A stretch of DNA of 64,000 nucleotides from Saccharibacillus endophyticus (GTDB lineage: Bacteria > Bacillota > Bacilli > Paenibacillales > Paenibacillaceae). The DNA lies in contig NZ_JAAZWE010000002.1 of NCBI RefSeq assembly GCF_013185185.1, positions 1,119,595-1,183,594 on the forward strand, read 5' to 3'. Under the pieces are notes generated by a model that saw only the letters and a program-made list of their open reading frames with translations, was not told where the DNA came from and ran no database searches. How positions within the stretch are numbered: the stretch's first letter is position 1; each line of letters starts with the position of its first letter. Below, in pieces: positions 25,439 through 34,268 of the stretch. Made by a program: the position numbers and the translations under genes.

Positions 25439-25699
25439 TTACTGCCCATACCCGTCCGTACCGCCTTTATATTTCCCGTAGGCCCCGTATGCGATGTACG
25501 CTGCGCCCAGCACGATATAGGCGTACCGTACCCAGCTGAACCAGTGCCCCGGCTCGGCAAGGATCGAAGCCGCAACGCTGACGATAATCGCCATAGCCGC
25601 ATTTTCCACCAGGTGATACTCCGCACCGTGGCGAACGAGGCGGAACGTAATGATTCCCGCCGAAATGATCATCAAGGCCAACATGATATACACGAGCAA
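25439..25699 (-). CDS. Small membrane protein of unknown function
   Basis: 86 residues with three hydrophobic segments (about 2-19, 32-48 and 58-72) and a Lys/Gly-rich tail ending GGTDGYGQ. The start is a TTG at 25699 with GGAGGAGG about 9 bases upstream. I do not recognise the family; Paenibacillaceae genomes carry many such small proteins. It stands alone between a terminator and the ABC exporter genes. Confidence 0.65.
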   Translation of the reverse strand: MLVYIMLALMIISAGIITFRLVRHGAEYHLVENAAMAIIVSVAASILAEPGHWFSWVRYAYIVLGAAYIAYGAYGKYKGGTDGYGQ

Positions 25700-25903
25700 A
25701 TCGATATTCCTCCTCCGTTTGTCTTTTCTCTCCTCATTATAGTCGATCTGACGGAGACGGGCGATCTGCTCCCTGATCGGCTACCCCGCTGCCAACCGCT
25801 CGATCCGTGCCGCCAACAGCTTCGTTCTCGTCACCAATGTACGCCGGGAAAAAAGATTCGACAAGCATACGCGAACCGGGGCGAAACATATGATTTCCCC
25901 AAA

Positions 25904-25932
25904 CAAAAAAGCCTGCCCGAAGGCAAGGCTTT
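25904..25932 (-). terminator. Terminator of the ABC exporter operon
   Basis: AAAGCCTGCC pairs with GGCAAGGCTTT across a 4-base loop. On the minus strand it ends GGCTTTTTTG. It lies 18 bases past the stop of the second exporter gene. Confidence 0.8.
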
Positions 25933-25949
25933 CAGTCGTGACGCGACAC

Positions 25950-27803
25950 TCAATCTCCGGCTTCCCCTTCGACTCCTTGACCGTGATACAGTCCGCTGTA
26001 GAATCCGCCCTGCTTCAGCAATTCGTCATGCGAACCGTGTTCCAGCAGGCCGCCGTCTTTCAAGACCAGGATCTGATCGGCTTGACGAATCGTATTCAGG
26101 CGATGGGCGATCACGAAGCTGGTGCGGCCTTTCATCAGGCGTTGAAGGCCCTGCTGAATCTTGATCTCCGTCACCGTGTCGATGCTGCTGGTCGCTTCGT
26201 CGAGCACGAGGATCGCGGGATCGGCCAGCATCGCGCGAGCGATCGCGAGCAGCTGCTTTTGTCCCTGGCTGATCCCGCTTCCTCCGTTGTTCAGCATCTT
26301 GTCGTAACCGTCCTGCAGCCGAGCGATAAACGAGTGCGCGTTCGCGAGCTTCGCCGCTTCCTCGATCTCTTCGTCCGTCGCGTCCAGCCGTCCGTACCGG
26401 ATATTCTCGCGGATCGTGCCTTCGAACAAGAACGTCTCCTGAAGCACGAACGCCATATGCGAACGCAGATTTTCCCGCTGAATGCTGCCGATCTCGCGGC
26501 CGTCGATCGTGATTTTCCCGCCGCTGGCATCGTAGAAACGGGACAGGAGCTGAATCAGCGTCGTTTTGCCCGCCCCTGTCGGACCGACCAGCGCGATCGT
26601 CTCGCCGGGCTTCGCTTCGAACGAGATGTCCGACAGCGTATTGCGGCCTTCGTCGTAACCGAACGAAACATTGTCGAACTTGACCGAGCCTTCGATCTTG
26701 TCGAGCTTGGCCGCTTTGCCTTCGTCTTTGTTCTCTACTTCTTCGTCCATGATCTCGAACACGCGCTCCGCGCCGGCGATCGCCGACAGCAGCGTGTTCC
26801 ACTGGTTCGCCAGATCGTTCAGCGGACGGGTAAACTGGCGCGCGTATTCGACGAACACGATAATGACGCCGATCGTCACTTGACCGTTGATCGCGAGAAT
26901 GCCGCCGATCCCGGCGACGAGCGCGAAGCTGAGGTTGTTCAGGCTGTTCATCAGTTTCGGAATCATGCCGGAAATGGTCTGCGCCCAGAAGCCGGACAAG
27001 CGAATGCGCTCGTTGCGGACCGCAAATTCTTTTTTGACCCGATCTTCCTGGGAAAAGGCTTTGATGATGCGTTGACCGGACAACGTTTCTTCGATGTAGC
27101 CGTTCAGGTCGCCCAGATTGCTTTGGCGTTCTTTGAACAGCGGGCCGGTGCGGCGGGTGATCCAGCGCATCCCGACTGCCATCAGCGGCACCACGATGAA
27201 CGTGAGCAGCGTCAGCAGCGGGCTGAGACTGAGCATGACGCCCAATGTCCCGAACAAGATCAAGATGCTGGAAAAAATCTGAATCGCCGAACTGTTCAGC
27301 GTGGCGCTGACGTTTTCGATATCGTTCGTCACCCGGCTCATCAGCTCGCCCTGTTGGCGTTTGCCGAAGAACGGGATCGGCAGTTTGTGCAGATGGGAAA
27401 ACAGGTCGACCCGCATCCGGTAGACCGTTTCCTGCGCGATCTCGATCATCCAGATGCTTTGCAGAAACATGGTGATCGGCCCGAGCAGATACACGACGCC
27501 CAGCACGACCAGGAACCAGACCCAACCCAGTCCCCAGAACGATCCTTCGCCGCTTAAGTAGTCGTCGACCGCGACCCCGATCATGTAAGGGCCGAGCAGC
27601 GACAGCGCCGAGCTGAGCAGCACCATGAACAACACCAGTCCTAGTTTGAGCTTGCGCTGCGCCAGGTACTTCCAAATGCGGCCCAGCGTGCCCGAGACGT
27701 TTTTGGCCCGTTTTTTCTTCTTGTATTCTCCGCTTGCTTTCGACGGATCCGCGATGACCGGAGGCCGCGGCTGGCGGAAAGCTTCGGTCCATCCATTAGG
27801 CAT
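25950..27803 (-). CDS. ABC exporter half-transporter, second subunit (YfiC-like)
   Basis: 617 residues: a cytoplasmic basic N-terminus, six membrane helices (about 60-340), and a nucleotide-binding domain. The Walker A motif is VGPTGAGKTTL, the signature is SGISQGQKQLLAIARAM, and Walker B is AILVLDEATSSID. The residue after Walker B is Glu, so this site should be catalytically competent. It overlaps the first subunit's 3' end by 8 bases and is presumably translated by coupling. The pair resembles the heterodimeric multidrug/lipid exporters YfiB-YfiC of Bacillus subtilis. The cargo is unknown. Confidence 0.9.
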   Translation of the reverse strand: MPNGWTEAFRQPRPPVIADPSKASGEYKKKKRAKNVSGTLGRIWKYLAQRKLKLGLVLFMVLLSSALSLLGPYMIGVAVDDYLSGEGSFWGLGWVWFLVVLGVVYLLGPITMFLQSIWMIEIAQETVYRMRVDLFSHLHKLPIPFFGKRQQGELMSRVTNDIENVSATLNSSAIQIFSSILILFGTLGVMLSLSPLLTLLTFIVVPLMAVGMRWITRRTGPLFKERQSNLGDLNGYIEETLSGQRIIKAFSQEDRVKKEFAVRNERIRLSGFWAQTISGMIPKLMNSLNNLSFALVAGIGGILAINGQVTIGVIIVFVEYARQFTRPLNDLANQWNTLLSAIAGAERVFEIMDEEVENKDEGKAAKLDKIEGSVKFDNVSFGYDEGRNTLSDISFEAKPGETIALVGPTGAGKTTLIQLLSRFYDASGGKITIDGREIGSIQRENLRSHMAFVLQETFLFEGTIRENIRYGRLDATDEEIEEAAKLANAHSFIARLQDGYDKMLNNGGSGISQGQKQLLAIARAMLADPAILVLDEATSSIDTVTEIKIQQGLQRLMKGRTSFVIAHRLNTIRQADQILVLKDGGLLEHGSHDELLKQGGFYSGLYHGQGVEGEAGD

Positions 27804-29592
27804 GCAGCGCTTCCCCCTGTTCGAATTGGGATTCGTAAATATGGCGGTACAATTCCGACATGCGCATCAATTCCTGATGCGTGCCGCCCGCGATCAGCCG
27901 TCCTTCGTCGAGCAGCAGGATCAGATCGGCCGCCTGCGTGGAACTGATTTTTTGCGTAATCAGGAACGTGGTGCACGAGATATCCTCCAGCGCGCCGAGC
28001 AGCCGGCTTTCGGTCGCCAGATCGAGCGCGCTCGTGCTGTCGTCCAGGATCAAAATGGACGGCTTGCGCACCAGCGCGCGAGCGATCGACAGCCGCTGCT
28101 TCTGCCCGCCGGACAGATTGACGCCGCGCTGACCGAGCTGCGTATCGTAGCCGTTCGGCAGCTTTTCCACCGTTTCGTGGATCTGGGCGATCTTCGCGGC
28201 TTCTTCGATCTCTTCGAACGTGGCATCCTCGCGTCCCCAAGCGATATTTTCGCGGATCGAGCCGGTGAACAGCAGCACTTCCTGCGGCACGTAACCGATG
28301 CTGCGGCGCAGATGCTCGGTGTCCCACTCGTCGATGCCGCGACCGTCAATGGTGATCTCGCCTTTGTCGCGGTCATACAGATGCGGGATAAGCTGCACGA
28401 GCGACGACTTGCCCGAGCCGGTGGCGCCCATGATCGCTACCCGCTTGCCCGCGCCGATCTCGAACGAAATATCTTCCAGCACTTTGATGTCGCTGGTCGG
28501 ATATTTGAAGGAAACGCCGCGGAATTCGACCGCTCCTTCGATTGCCGCACCTCCGTAATGCGCGTTTGTCTCGTCCGTGCGCGATTGTTCGAATGCGGCG
28601 GCAGACGCGCCGCTTTGATATCCGTACGCGTTCGTTTGCTTGAATTCGCCGTCCTGCGTATCCAGTACTTCCTTCACGCGCTGGGAAGAAGCCCCGGCAC
28701 GCGAGAACGTTACGGCAATCCAGGAAAAGGCGGACAGCGCGCCGATGGTGCGCAGCGCATAGTTGGCGACCGCGACCACTTCGCCGACGGTGGCGCTGCC
28801 GGACGCGATATCCGCGCGGCCGAACCACAATACGGCGATGATCGAAGCGTTCATGACGAGCATGATGAACGGCATCGTCGTTTCGGTCAACCGAAGCGCG
28901 GATACGGTGTTTTTCATCAGCTTGCCGCTGGAAGCGGCGAAGCGTCCGTTCTCGTGCTTCATGCGGACGAATACGCGGATCAGGCGGATGCCGGTCAAGT
29001 TTTCCTGAATGACGCCGTTGACCTTGTCCAGGCGCTTCTGCACGTTTTTGAACATCGCGCCCGCGCGGCGCATGATCCACAGCACGAATACGAGCAGCAG
29101 AGGCACGGTGAGCGCGAGCAGCAATCCCAGCTTGAAGTTGACGATCATCGCCATGGCGACGCTGCCGATCACGACGAGTGGCACGCGCGTCATGAAGCGC
29201 AGGCTCATGAAAATGGTATCCTGCAGCATCGTGATATCGCCCGTCATGCGCGTGATCAGCGACGATGTGGCAAACTTGCTGAACACCGAATACGAAAACG
29301 ATTGCACTTTATCGTACAACGTCTCGCGCAAGTCGCTGGCGAAGCCCTGACTGGCGTACGAGGCGAAAAACGAACTGGCAATGCCGGCCCCGAACGCGAA
29401 CAACGTTCCGATCAGCAGAACGCCGCCCCACATCCAAACGACGCTCAGGTCCGAATTGGCGATCCCGTCGTCGATGATCTTCGAGATCAGGTACGGCTGC
29501 GCCAGTTCGACCGTCAGCTCGATCACCATCATCAGCAGCGCGAGCAGGGATGCGGTGCGGTACTTCTTTAAAAAGGAAAAGACAAGCGACAT
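27796..29592 (-). CDS. ABC exporter half-transporter, first subunit (YfiB-like)
   Basis: 598 residues with six membrane helices (about 15-320) and a C-terminal ATPase domain. Walker A is MGATGSGKSSL, the signature NLSGGQKQRLSIARAL, and Walker B PSILILDDSTSALD. The catalytic Glu after Walker B is replaced by Asp (LDDS), as in the degenerate site of heterodimeric exporters, while the partner at 25950 keeps Glu. A low-complexity insert lies before the ATPase domain. The ATG at 29592 has GGAGG 7 bases upstream; the ATG at 29598 is too close to the site. Confidence 0.9.
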   Translation of the reverse strand: MSLVFSFLKKYRTASLLALLMMVIELTVELAQPYLISKIIDDGIANSDLSVVWMWGGVLLIGTLFAFGAGIASSFFASYASQGFASDLRETLYDKVQSFSYSVFSKFATSSLITRMTGDITMLQDTIFMSLRFMTRVPLVVIGSVAMAMIVNFKLGLLLALTVPLLLVFVLWIMRRAGAMFKNVQKRLDKVNGVIQENLTGIRLIRVFVRMKHENGRFAASSGKLMKNTVSALRLTETTMPFIMLVMNASIIAVLWFGRADIASGSATVGEVVAVANYALRTIGALSAFSWIAVTFSRAGASSQRVKEVLDTQDGEFKQTNAYGYQSGASAAAFEQSRTDETNAHYGGAAIEGAVEFRGVSFKYPTSDIKVLEDISFEIGAGKRVAIMGATGSGKSSLVQLIPHLYDRDKGEITIDGRGIDEWDTEHLRRSIGYVPQEVLLFTGSIRENIAWGREDATFEEIEEAAKIAQIHETVEKLPNGYDTQLGQRGVNLSGGQKQRLSIARALVRKPSILILDDSTSALDLATESRLLGALEDISCTTFLITQKISSTQAADLILLLDEGRLIAGGTHQELMRMSELYRHIYESQFEQGEALHA

Positions 29593-29668
29593 AATCATTC
29601 CTCCGAACCCTACGACCGTATTTTCATAACCTTGCAAACAGACGATATTTCCAGTATACCGGATTCTT

Positions 29669-29686
29669 CCTGACATGAGCCTGACA
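29669..29686 (-). promoter_or_regulatory. Tandem 7 bp repeats before the ABC exporter
   Basis: CCTGACA occurs at 29669-29675 and again at 29680-29686, an 11-base period typical of two-component regulator or activator sites. A minus-strand TATACT box follows at about 29653-29658. This is a site of uncertain role about 80 bases before the start codon. Confidence 0.4.
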
Positions 29687-29869
29687 GTAAGCCATAAATC
29701 GTTAACCTTTTTACAAATTGCTGCGTTTCTTCTTACCGACATGATATGTTAAAAATTATTTACCCTTCCCTTCAACGGAATAACTTGGTTTGCGCAGAGA
29801 AAGATAAAATTTCGTATATTTATGCGTGATTGGCGGAGCATCGATTGGGTAACTATACCAACGAGCGAA

Positions 29870-29902
29870 GGCGGCGCGATGTTCCGCACGTAGGCGCCGC
29901 CC
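29870..29902. other. GC-rich hairpin in the SDR leader
   Basis: GGCGGCGC pairs with GCGCCGCC across about 16 bases, 32 bases before the SDR start codon. It has no T-run. It could be a structured leader or an operator. The rest of 29600-29930 shows no gene. Confidence 0.4.
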
Positions 29903-29933
29903 CCAAACCTACTTATTCGAAGGAGTGTATCCC

Positions 29934-30734
29934 ATGTCCAATTCCCCACGAATGAACGGCAAAGTCTCGGTCGTCACCGGAGCCGGTTCCGGTATCGGCC
30001 GCGCCGCCGCGCTGCGTCTGGCCGAAGAAGGATCGAAAGTCGCCCTGATCGACCTGCACGCGGAAACGGTAGAGAAAGTCCGCGGCGAGATCCAAGCGGC
30101 GGGCGGACAAGCGCTGGCGCTGACCGTCGATATCTCCGAGCCGGCGCAGTATCGCGAAGCGTTGCAAAAGGTCGCGTCCGAATACGGAAAAATCGATACG
30201 CTGTTCGCCAACGCTGGCATTCTGGGCGTCGTCGGCCCGATCGAATCGATCGAAGACGACGATTGGGACAAAACGCTGACGAACAACGTCAAAGGCACGT
30301 TCACCAGCGTCAAGTACGCTATTCCTTACCTGAAAGAAAACGGCAAAGGCAGCATCGTGCTCACCAGCTCCCTCAGCGGCACGCGCGTCTTTTCGCAAAA
30401 AGGGTTCTCCGCTTACAGCACGTCCAAAGCGTCGATCGCCGCGTTCGGCCAGATGGCCGCGTTCGAGCTGGCGCCGTTCAATATCCGGGTCAACATCGTC
30501 GCGCCGGGCACGATCGAAACGAATATTTCGGACACCGGCGAGCAAGAACCGGAAGTCGAGAACATGAACACGAAGCCCGTCGAATTTCCGGAAGGCACCG
30601 TTCCCCTGCCCGAAGGCAGCGGCAAACCGGAGCAAGTCGCGAATCTGGTGCTGTTCCTGCTGTCGGACGAAGCGGATCACGTGAGCGGCGCGGTCGTGCA
30701 TATCGACGGGGCGGAGTCGTTGTTCGTGGGATAA
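29934..30734 (+). CDS. Short-chain dehydrogenase/reductase (SDR)
   Basis: 266 residues, classical SDR with the cofactor motif TGAGSGIGRAAAL, the NAG motif in FANAGILG, the structural Asn in NNVKGTF, and the catalytic Ser-Tyr-Lys in LTSSLSG and YSTSKAS. Asp after the second beta strand (ALIDLHAE) suggests NAD(H) preference. The ATG at 29934 is favoured by AAGGAG upstream. It is a single gene ending at a good terminator. The substrate cannot be read from sequence; relatives are often annotated as sugar or 3-oxoacyl reductases. Confidence 0.88.
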   Translation: MSNSPRMNGKVSVVTGAGSGIGRAAALRLAEEGSKVALIDLHAETVEKVRGEIQAAGGQALALTVDISEPAQYREALQKVASEYGKIDTLFANAGILGVVGPIESIEDDDWDKTLTNNVKGTFTSVKYAIPYLKENGKGSIVLTSSLSGTRVFSQKGFSAYSTSKASIAAFGQMAAFELAPFNIRVNIVAPGTIETNISDTGEQEPEVENMNTKPVEFPEGTVPLPEGSGKPEQVANLVLFLLSDEADHVSGAVVHIDGAESLFVG

Positions 30735-30773
30735 CGGACGCCGTTTCGAAAACAATCGACAAATAAAGCGCAT

Positions 30774-30806
30774 GAAGCCGCCTATCCGAAGATAAGCGGC
30801 TTTTTC
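30774..30806 (+). terminator. Terminator between SDR and convergent GH3 genes
   Basis: AAGCCGCCTATC pairs with GATAAGCGGCTT around CGAA, followed by TTTTT. Confidence 0.85.
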
Positions 30807-30828
30807 GCTTGCGCCGAACTTGCATCTT

Positions 30829-33201
30829 TTACTTCGCCGAAACGGAATTCCCGAACACCCTCCGCCCGATCTCCCACTTCCCGCCTTCGAACGCCAAGCG
30901 GAACGTCTCCTCCGCTTTAATGTCTTGCGAAGAGAAACCGAGCATGACGTCGAGTTGGACGTTTTCCAGCACCAGCTTCAGGTCGCGGTCGTGGTAGCCG
31001 ATCGAATCGAATGCGATATCGAACGACAGCGACACGCGGCCGCCCGCCGGAATGCTAATGCGCTTGTACGCTTTGAGTTCGCGTTCCGGCTGCAGCACGC
31101 TGGCGTACTTTTTCCGCACGTACACCTGCACCACTTGATCGCCTTCGCGCTCGCCCGCGTTTACCACGTCGGCCGTCACCTTGATCCCGTCTTCCGTCTG
31201 CTCGAAGCTGACGTTTTCCGCTTCGAACGTCGTGTAGCTCAAGCCGTAGCCGAACGGATACAGCGGCGCCAGATCCATCTCCAGGTATTTGCCGCGCCAG
31301 AACTGCTTGTGTCCGGTTGCGAGCTGCGAATAATGCACCGGCAGTTGGCCCAGCGCTTTCGGCAGCGTGACGGACAGCTTGCCGCCCGGGTTGTAGGCTC
31401 CAGTCAGCGTTTCCGCGATCGCGTCGGCTCCGCGCATGCCCGGCTTCCACGCTTCGAGGATCGCGTCCATCGATTGACTCTCCTCCAGCAGCTCCAGCGG
31501 ACGGGCGTTGCACAGCACCAGCACGACCGGACGGCCGGTTGCATGCAGCGCGCGCAGCAGCTTTTTCTGTTCGTGCGACAGACAGATTTCCACCCGGTCC
31601 GTCGATTCGCCGCTGTCGTTCTCGCGTCCCATGCCGCTTGTATCGCCGCAAACCGCGATAATGACGTCCGCATCCTTGGCCGCTTCGACCGCTTCTTCGA
31701 TCTGGTAAAAGTCCGCTTCGCCGTTGTAATCGGTCGTGTCCTTGATGCCTGCTTTGTAGACGACGTCGGCATTCGGCAGCGCGCTTTTCAAAGCTTCGTA
31801 GACGGTCGGCATATCCTGATGGTACAGATCTTCGTACCGCGTATCTTTCTTTTTGAAAAAGAGCGTCCGCGCCAATACTTCTTCTTCGGTCAACCCTTCG
31901 GAATGGTAGTACATGTCTTCGATATGCGCAGGATAAGAATAATCGCTGTAGCCGAATTCCTTCACATGAGCTAATGGGCCGATCACGGCGACCTTTTTCA
32001 AAGACGGATCGAGCGGCAGGATGCCGTTATCGTTTTTGAGCAGCGTCATGGTGCGCAGCGCCATTTCTTTGGACAGCTCCACCATATCCGGCGTGCAGAC
32101 CGAAGATTCGGTAGCGGCTTCGTCCACGTACGGATTGTCGAACAGTCCGAGGCGGAATTTGAGATCCAGCACTTTGCGCACGGCGGAGTCGACCAGCTCA
32201 AGCGCGACTTCGCCTTTTTCCACCAATCCTTGCAAGTATTTCTCGAACATGAAGTCCAACTCGCATTCGATGCCCGCTTCCAGCGCCAGCTTCACGGCTT
32301 CTTCCTGCGTCTCGCAATATTCCTGGAACGACTGGATCAGTTGGATGCCGTTGCCGTCGGAGACGGTCAGCCCTTCGAAGCCCAGTCGCTCTTGCAGCAA
32401 ATGCCGCAGAACATACGAAGACGCATGAACCGGAACATGGTCGATCTCGTGGTAAGCCGCCATGACCGACAGCGCGCCCGCGTCGCGAATCGCCGCTTCG
32501 AACGGTACCGCGTACTCGTCGAGCAGCTCGCGGTCCGTCACGTGCACCGGCCCGCAGTTGCGTCCGCCGTCGCTGATGCCCTGCGCCACGAAATGCTTGA
32601 GCGTCGCGATGATGCCCTGCGTCAGATCGTCGGATTGCAGCCCCCGCACATAAGCGGTTCCGTACTGGCTGACCAAGTAGGCGTCTTCGCCGAACGATTC
32701 TTCGTAACGGCCGTAGCGGTGATCGCGGATGACGTCGACGACGGGACCGAGCGCCCAACGTTCGCCGGTCGCGATCATCTCGCGCCGCATGGCGTCGGCC
32801 ATGCGGCGAATCGGTTCCTCGTCGAACATGGCGCCCGCGCCGATATTTTGCGGGAAAAGGGTATGGTTACGGCTGAGTACCCCGGATGTCGCTTCGGTCA
32901 TGAACAGCACCGGGATGCCGAGACGCGTCTCTTCCACGAAATGCTTCTGGATCGTGTTCATCGCGCGCGCCATTTCCGCCGGGAGCAAATCCGTCGCCCC
33001 GCCGATCCGGCTGATGTAGCCGCAGCCGTGCGGAACTTTCTCGCGCGTCAGTTCCGCCGAGAACACGAAATTTTGCACGTCGGAAATCATGCTTCCTGTT
33101 CGTGCCGAGGTCAGTTGAGCGACTTTTTCTTCCAACGTCATCTGCGTCAGCAGATCGTTCACGCGTTCTTGCGTCGGTCGAGATGCGTCTTTGTACGTCA
33201 T
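30829..33201 (-). CDS. GH3 beta-glucosidase (cytoplasmic)
   Basis: 790 residues without a signal peptide. The GH3 N-terminal TIM barrel (about 25-350) carries the nucleophile Asp in GLTVSDGNGIQ, and the substrate-binding KHF and RHxxxYGRYEESFGED region is conserved. The alpha/beta sandwich (about 390-610) contains the ENDSGE-type acid/base region (GMGRENDSGESTDR). A fibronectin III-like domain (about 660-760) ends the protein. It would remove terminal beta-linked glucose (or xylose) from imported oligosaccharides. The gene is single, with no transporter beside it. A weak cre-like site lies upstream. Confidence 0.92.
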   Translation of the reverse strand: MTYKDASRPTQERVNDLLTQMTLEEKVAQLTSARTGSMISDVQNFVFSAELTREKVPHGCGYISRIGGATDLLPAEMARAMNTIQKHFVEETRLGIPVLFMTEATSGVLSRNHTLFPQNIGAGAMFDEEPIRRMADAMRREMIATGERWALGPVVDVIRDHRYGRYEESFGEDAYLVSQYGTAYVRGLQSDDLTQGIIATLKHFVAQGISDGGRNCGPVHVTDRELLDEYAVPFEAAIRDAGALSVMAAYHEIDHVPVHASSYVLRHLLQERLGFEGLTVSDGNGIQLIQSFQEYCETQEEAVKLALEAGIECELDFMFEKYLQGLVEKGEVALELVDSAVRKVLDLKFRLGLFDNPYVDEAATESSVCTPDMVELSKEMALRTMTLLKNDNGILPLDPSLKKVAVIGPLAHVKEFGYSDYSYPAHIEDMYYHSEGLTEEEVLARTLFFKKKDTRYEDLYHQDMPTVYEALKSALPNADVVYKAGIKDTTDYNGEADFYQIEEAVEAAKDADVIIAVCGDTSGMGRENDSGESTDRVEICLSHEQKKLLRALHATGRPVVLVLCNARPLELLEESQSMDAILEAWKPGMRGADAIAETLTGAYNPGGKLSVTLPKALGQLPVHYSQLATGHKQFWRGKYLEMDLAPLYPFGYGLSYTTFEAENVSFEQTEDGIKVTADVVNAGEREGDQVVQVYVRKKYASVLQPERELKAYKRISIPAGGRVSLSFDIAFDSIGYHDRDLKLVLENVQLDVMLGFSSQDIKAEETFRLAFEGGKWEIGRRVFGNSVSAK

Positions 33202-33245
33202 ATCGGATAGCCCCCTTTGAGTGTGTAACGAGAAAAACCTAGATA

Positions 33246-33259
33246 TGTAACCGCTTTAT
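33246..33259 (-). promoter_or_regulatory. Weak cre-like site before the GH3 gene
   Basis: TGTAACCGCTTTAT keeps the TGNAANCG half of the CcpA consensus but not the closing CA. It lies 45 bases before the start codon. A TATAAT box on the minus strand lies near 33275, without a good -35. Confidence 0.3.
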
Positions 33260-33393
33260 TTCAACAAACTTATTATATAAAACCTTTTCGGAGAAAGCTA
33301 CCGCCATTTCCTTTAGGCTGTCTGAATTTCGCAGTTTAAAAAATTCGGCTGCTATTTCGATTCGTTAACGATTATTCGCATGCTTGTATTGAT

Positions 33394-33418
33394 AATTGTA
33401 ACTAAATAAGTTACAATT
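33394..33418 (+). promoter_or_regulatory. 25 bp operator-like palindrome before the DsbA-family gene
   Basis: AATTGTAACT and AGTTACAATT are 10-base perfect arms around AAATA, 50 bases before the start codon. GTAAC/GTTAC half sites of this form are typical of MarR or HxlR/DUF24 thiol-sensing repressors, which fits a gene for a CxxC protein. No such regulator gene is in the window. Confidence 0.6.
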
Positions 33419-33467
33419 GGTTTCGAACGATTCACTTTCCATTTCAAACTTCTAAGGAGCGTTATTC

Positions 33468-34097
33468 ATGACACGGGAAAACAACGAATTGATTTATATA
33501 TGGGATGCCTATTGCGGTTGGTGCTACGGCTTTTCCTCCACGCTGGGCAAGCTGCATGCCAACCATCCCGAGCTGCCGCTGTCCGTCTGGTCCGGCGGTT
33601 TGTTCACGGGCGAAAACGCGCAGCCGATCGGCGCTTTTCCGCATATAGCGGCGGCTAACGCACGGATCGGCGAACTGACGGGCGCGGAATTCGGTGCCGC
33701 GTACGACGAACTGCTCGAAAAAGGCGACGCCGTGATGGACTCGGAAGCGGCAGCGGCAGGATTCGCGGCGCTTCGCGCCCAGGCGCCGGAGCGTTCCGCG
33801 GAACTGGCTTCGGCGATGCAGCGCGCTTTTTACCAAGACGGAAAAAGTTTGAGCGAGCCGGATACGTACCGCGAGATTGCCGCACAATTCGGTCTTGACG
33901 CGGAAACCGCCGTAACGTTCATGAATGCGCCGGGAACGGCTGCCTCCGTCCGCAACGAGTTTATCCGCGTATCGCGGCTCGGCGTACAAGGCTATCCGAC
34001 CCTTCTGCTTCGCAAAGGCGATTCGTTGTATCAGCTCGGCGGCGGTTCGACGACGCTTGACGCATTGGAAGAGCGGTTGGCCGGCGTGCTCGGTTAA
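33468..34097 (+). CDS. DsbA-family thioredoxin-fold protein
   Basis: 209 residues, cytoplasmic (no signal peptide), of the DsbA/FrnE-like group: a short beta strand, then the redox motif YCGWCYGF, a helical insertion rich in Ala/Glu, and the cis-proline loop GVQGYPTLLL. The family includes thiol oxidoreductases and polyketide-type isomerases. The CxxC motif and cytoplasmic location suggest a role in thiol stress. AAGGAG lies 8 bases upstream of the ATG. The palindrome at 33394 implies regulation by a redox- or ligand-sensing repressor. It converges on the SLH gene across a shared terminator. Confidence 0.85.
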   Translation: MTRENNELIYIWDAYCGWCYGFSSTLGKLHANHPELPLSVWSGGLFTGENAQPIGAFPHIAAANARIGELTGAEFGAAYDELLEKGDAVMDSEAAAAGFAALRAQAPERSAELASAMQRAFYQDGKSLSEPDTYREIAAQFGLDAETAVTFMNAPGTAASVRNEFIRVSRLGVQGYPTLLLRKGDSLYQLGGGSTTLDALEERLAGVLG

Positions 34098-34101
34098 CTA
34101 A

Positions 34102-34189
34102 AAAAATGTTGCGACCATCCCTCATCTTGAATGAATTTCCGCTTTCGCGAGCGGAAATCTCAAACATGATGGACGATTGCAACATTTTT
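34102..34189. terminator. Nested bidirectional terminator
   Basis: Outer arms AAAAATGTTGC and GCAACATTTTT enclose a second, perfect hairpin TTTCCGCTTTCGCGAGCGGAAA. T-runs occur on both strands, so it can serve both convergent genes. It resembles a cruciform more than a simple terminator. Confidence 0.75.
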
Positions 34190-34268
34190 ACGTTTTGACT
34201 TATGACCTGCCTACAAATGTTGGATTTACGCAATATTTTCGCGCGTATAGGGGTCGTCGACTAAATCG

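Noticed and set aside
34102-34189. Remnant of a mobile palindromic repeat
   Set aside because: It shares no blocks with elements P or R. Its position between convergent genes with T-runs on both sides fits a terminator.
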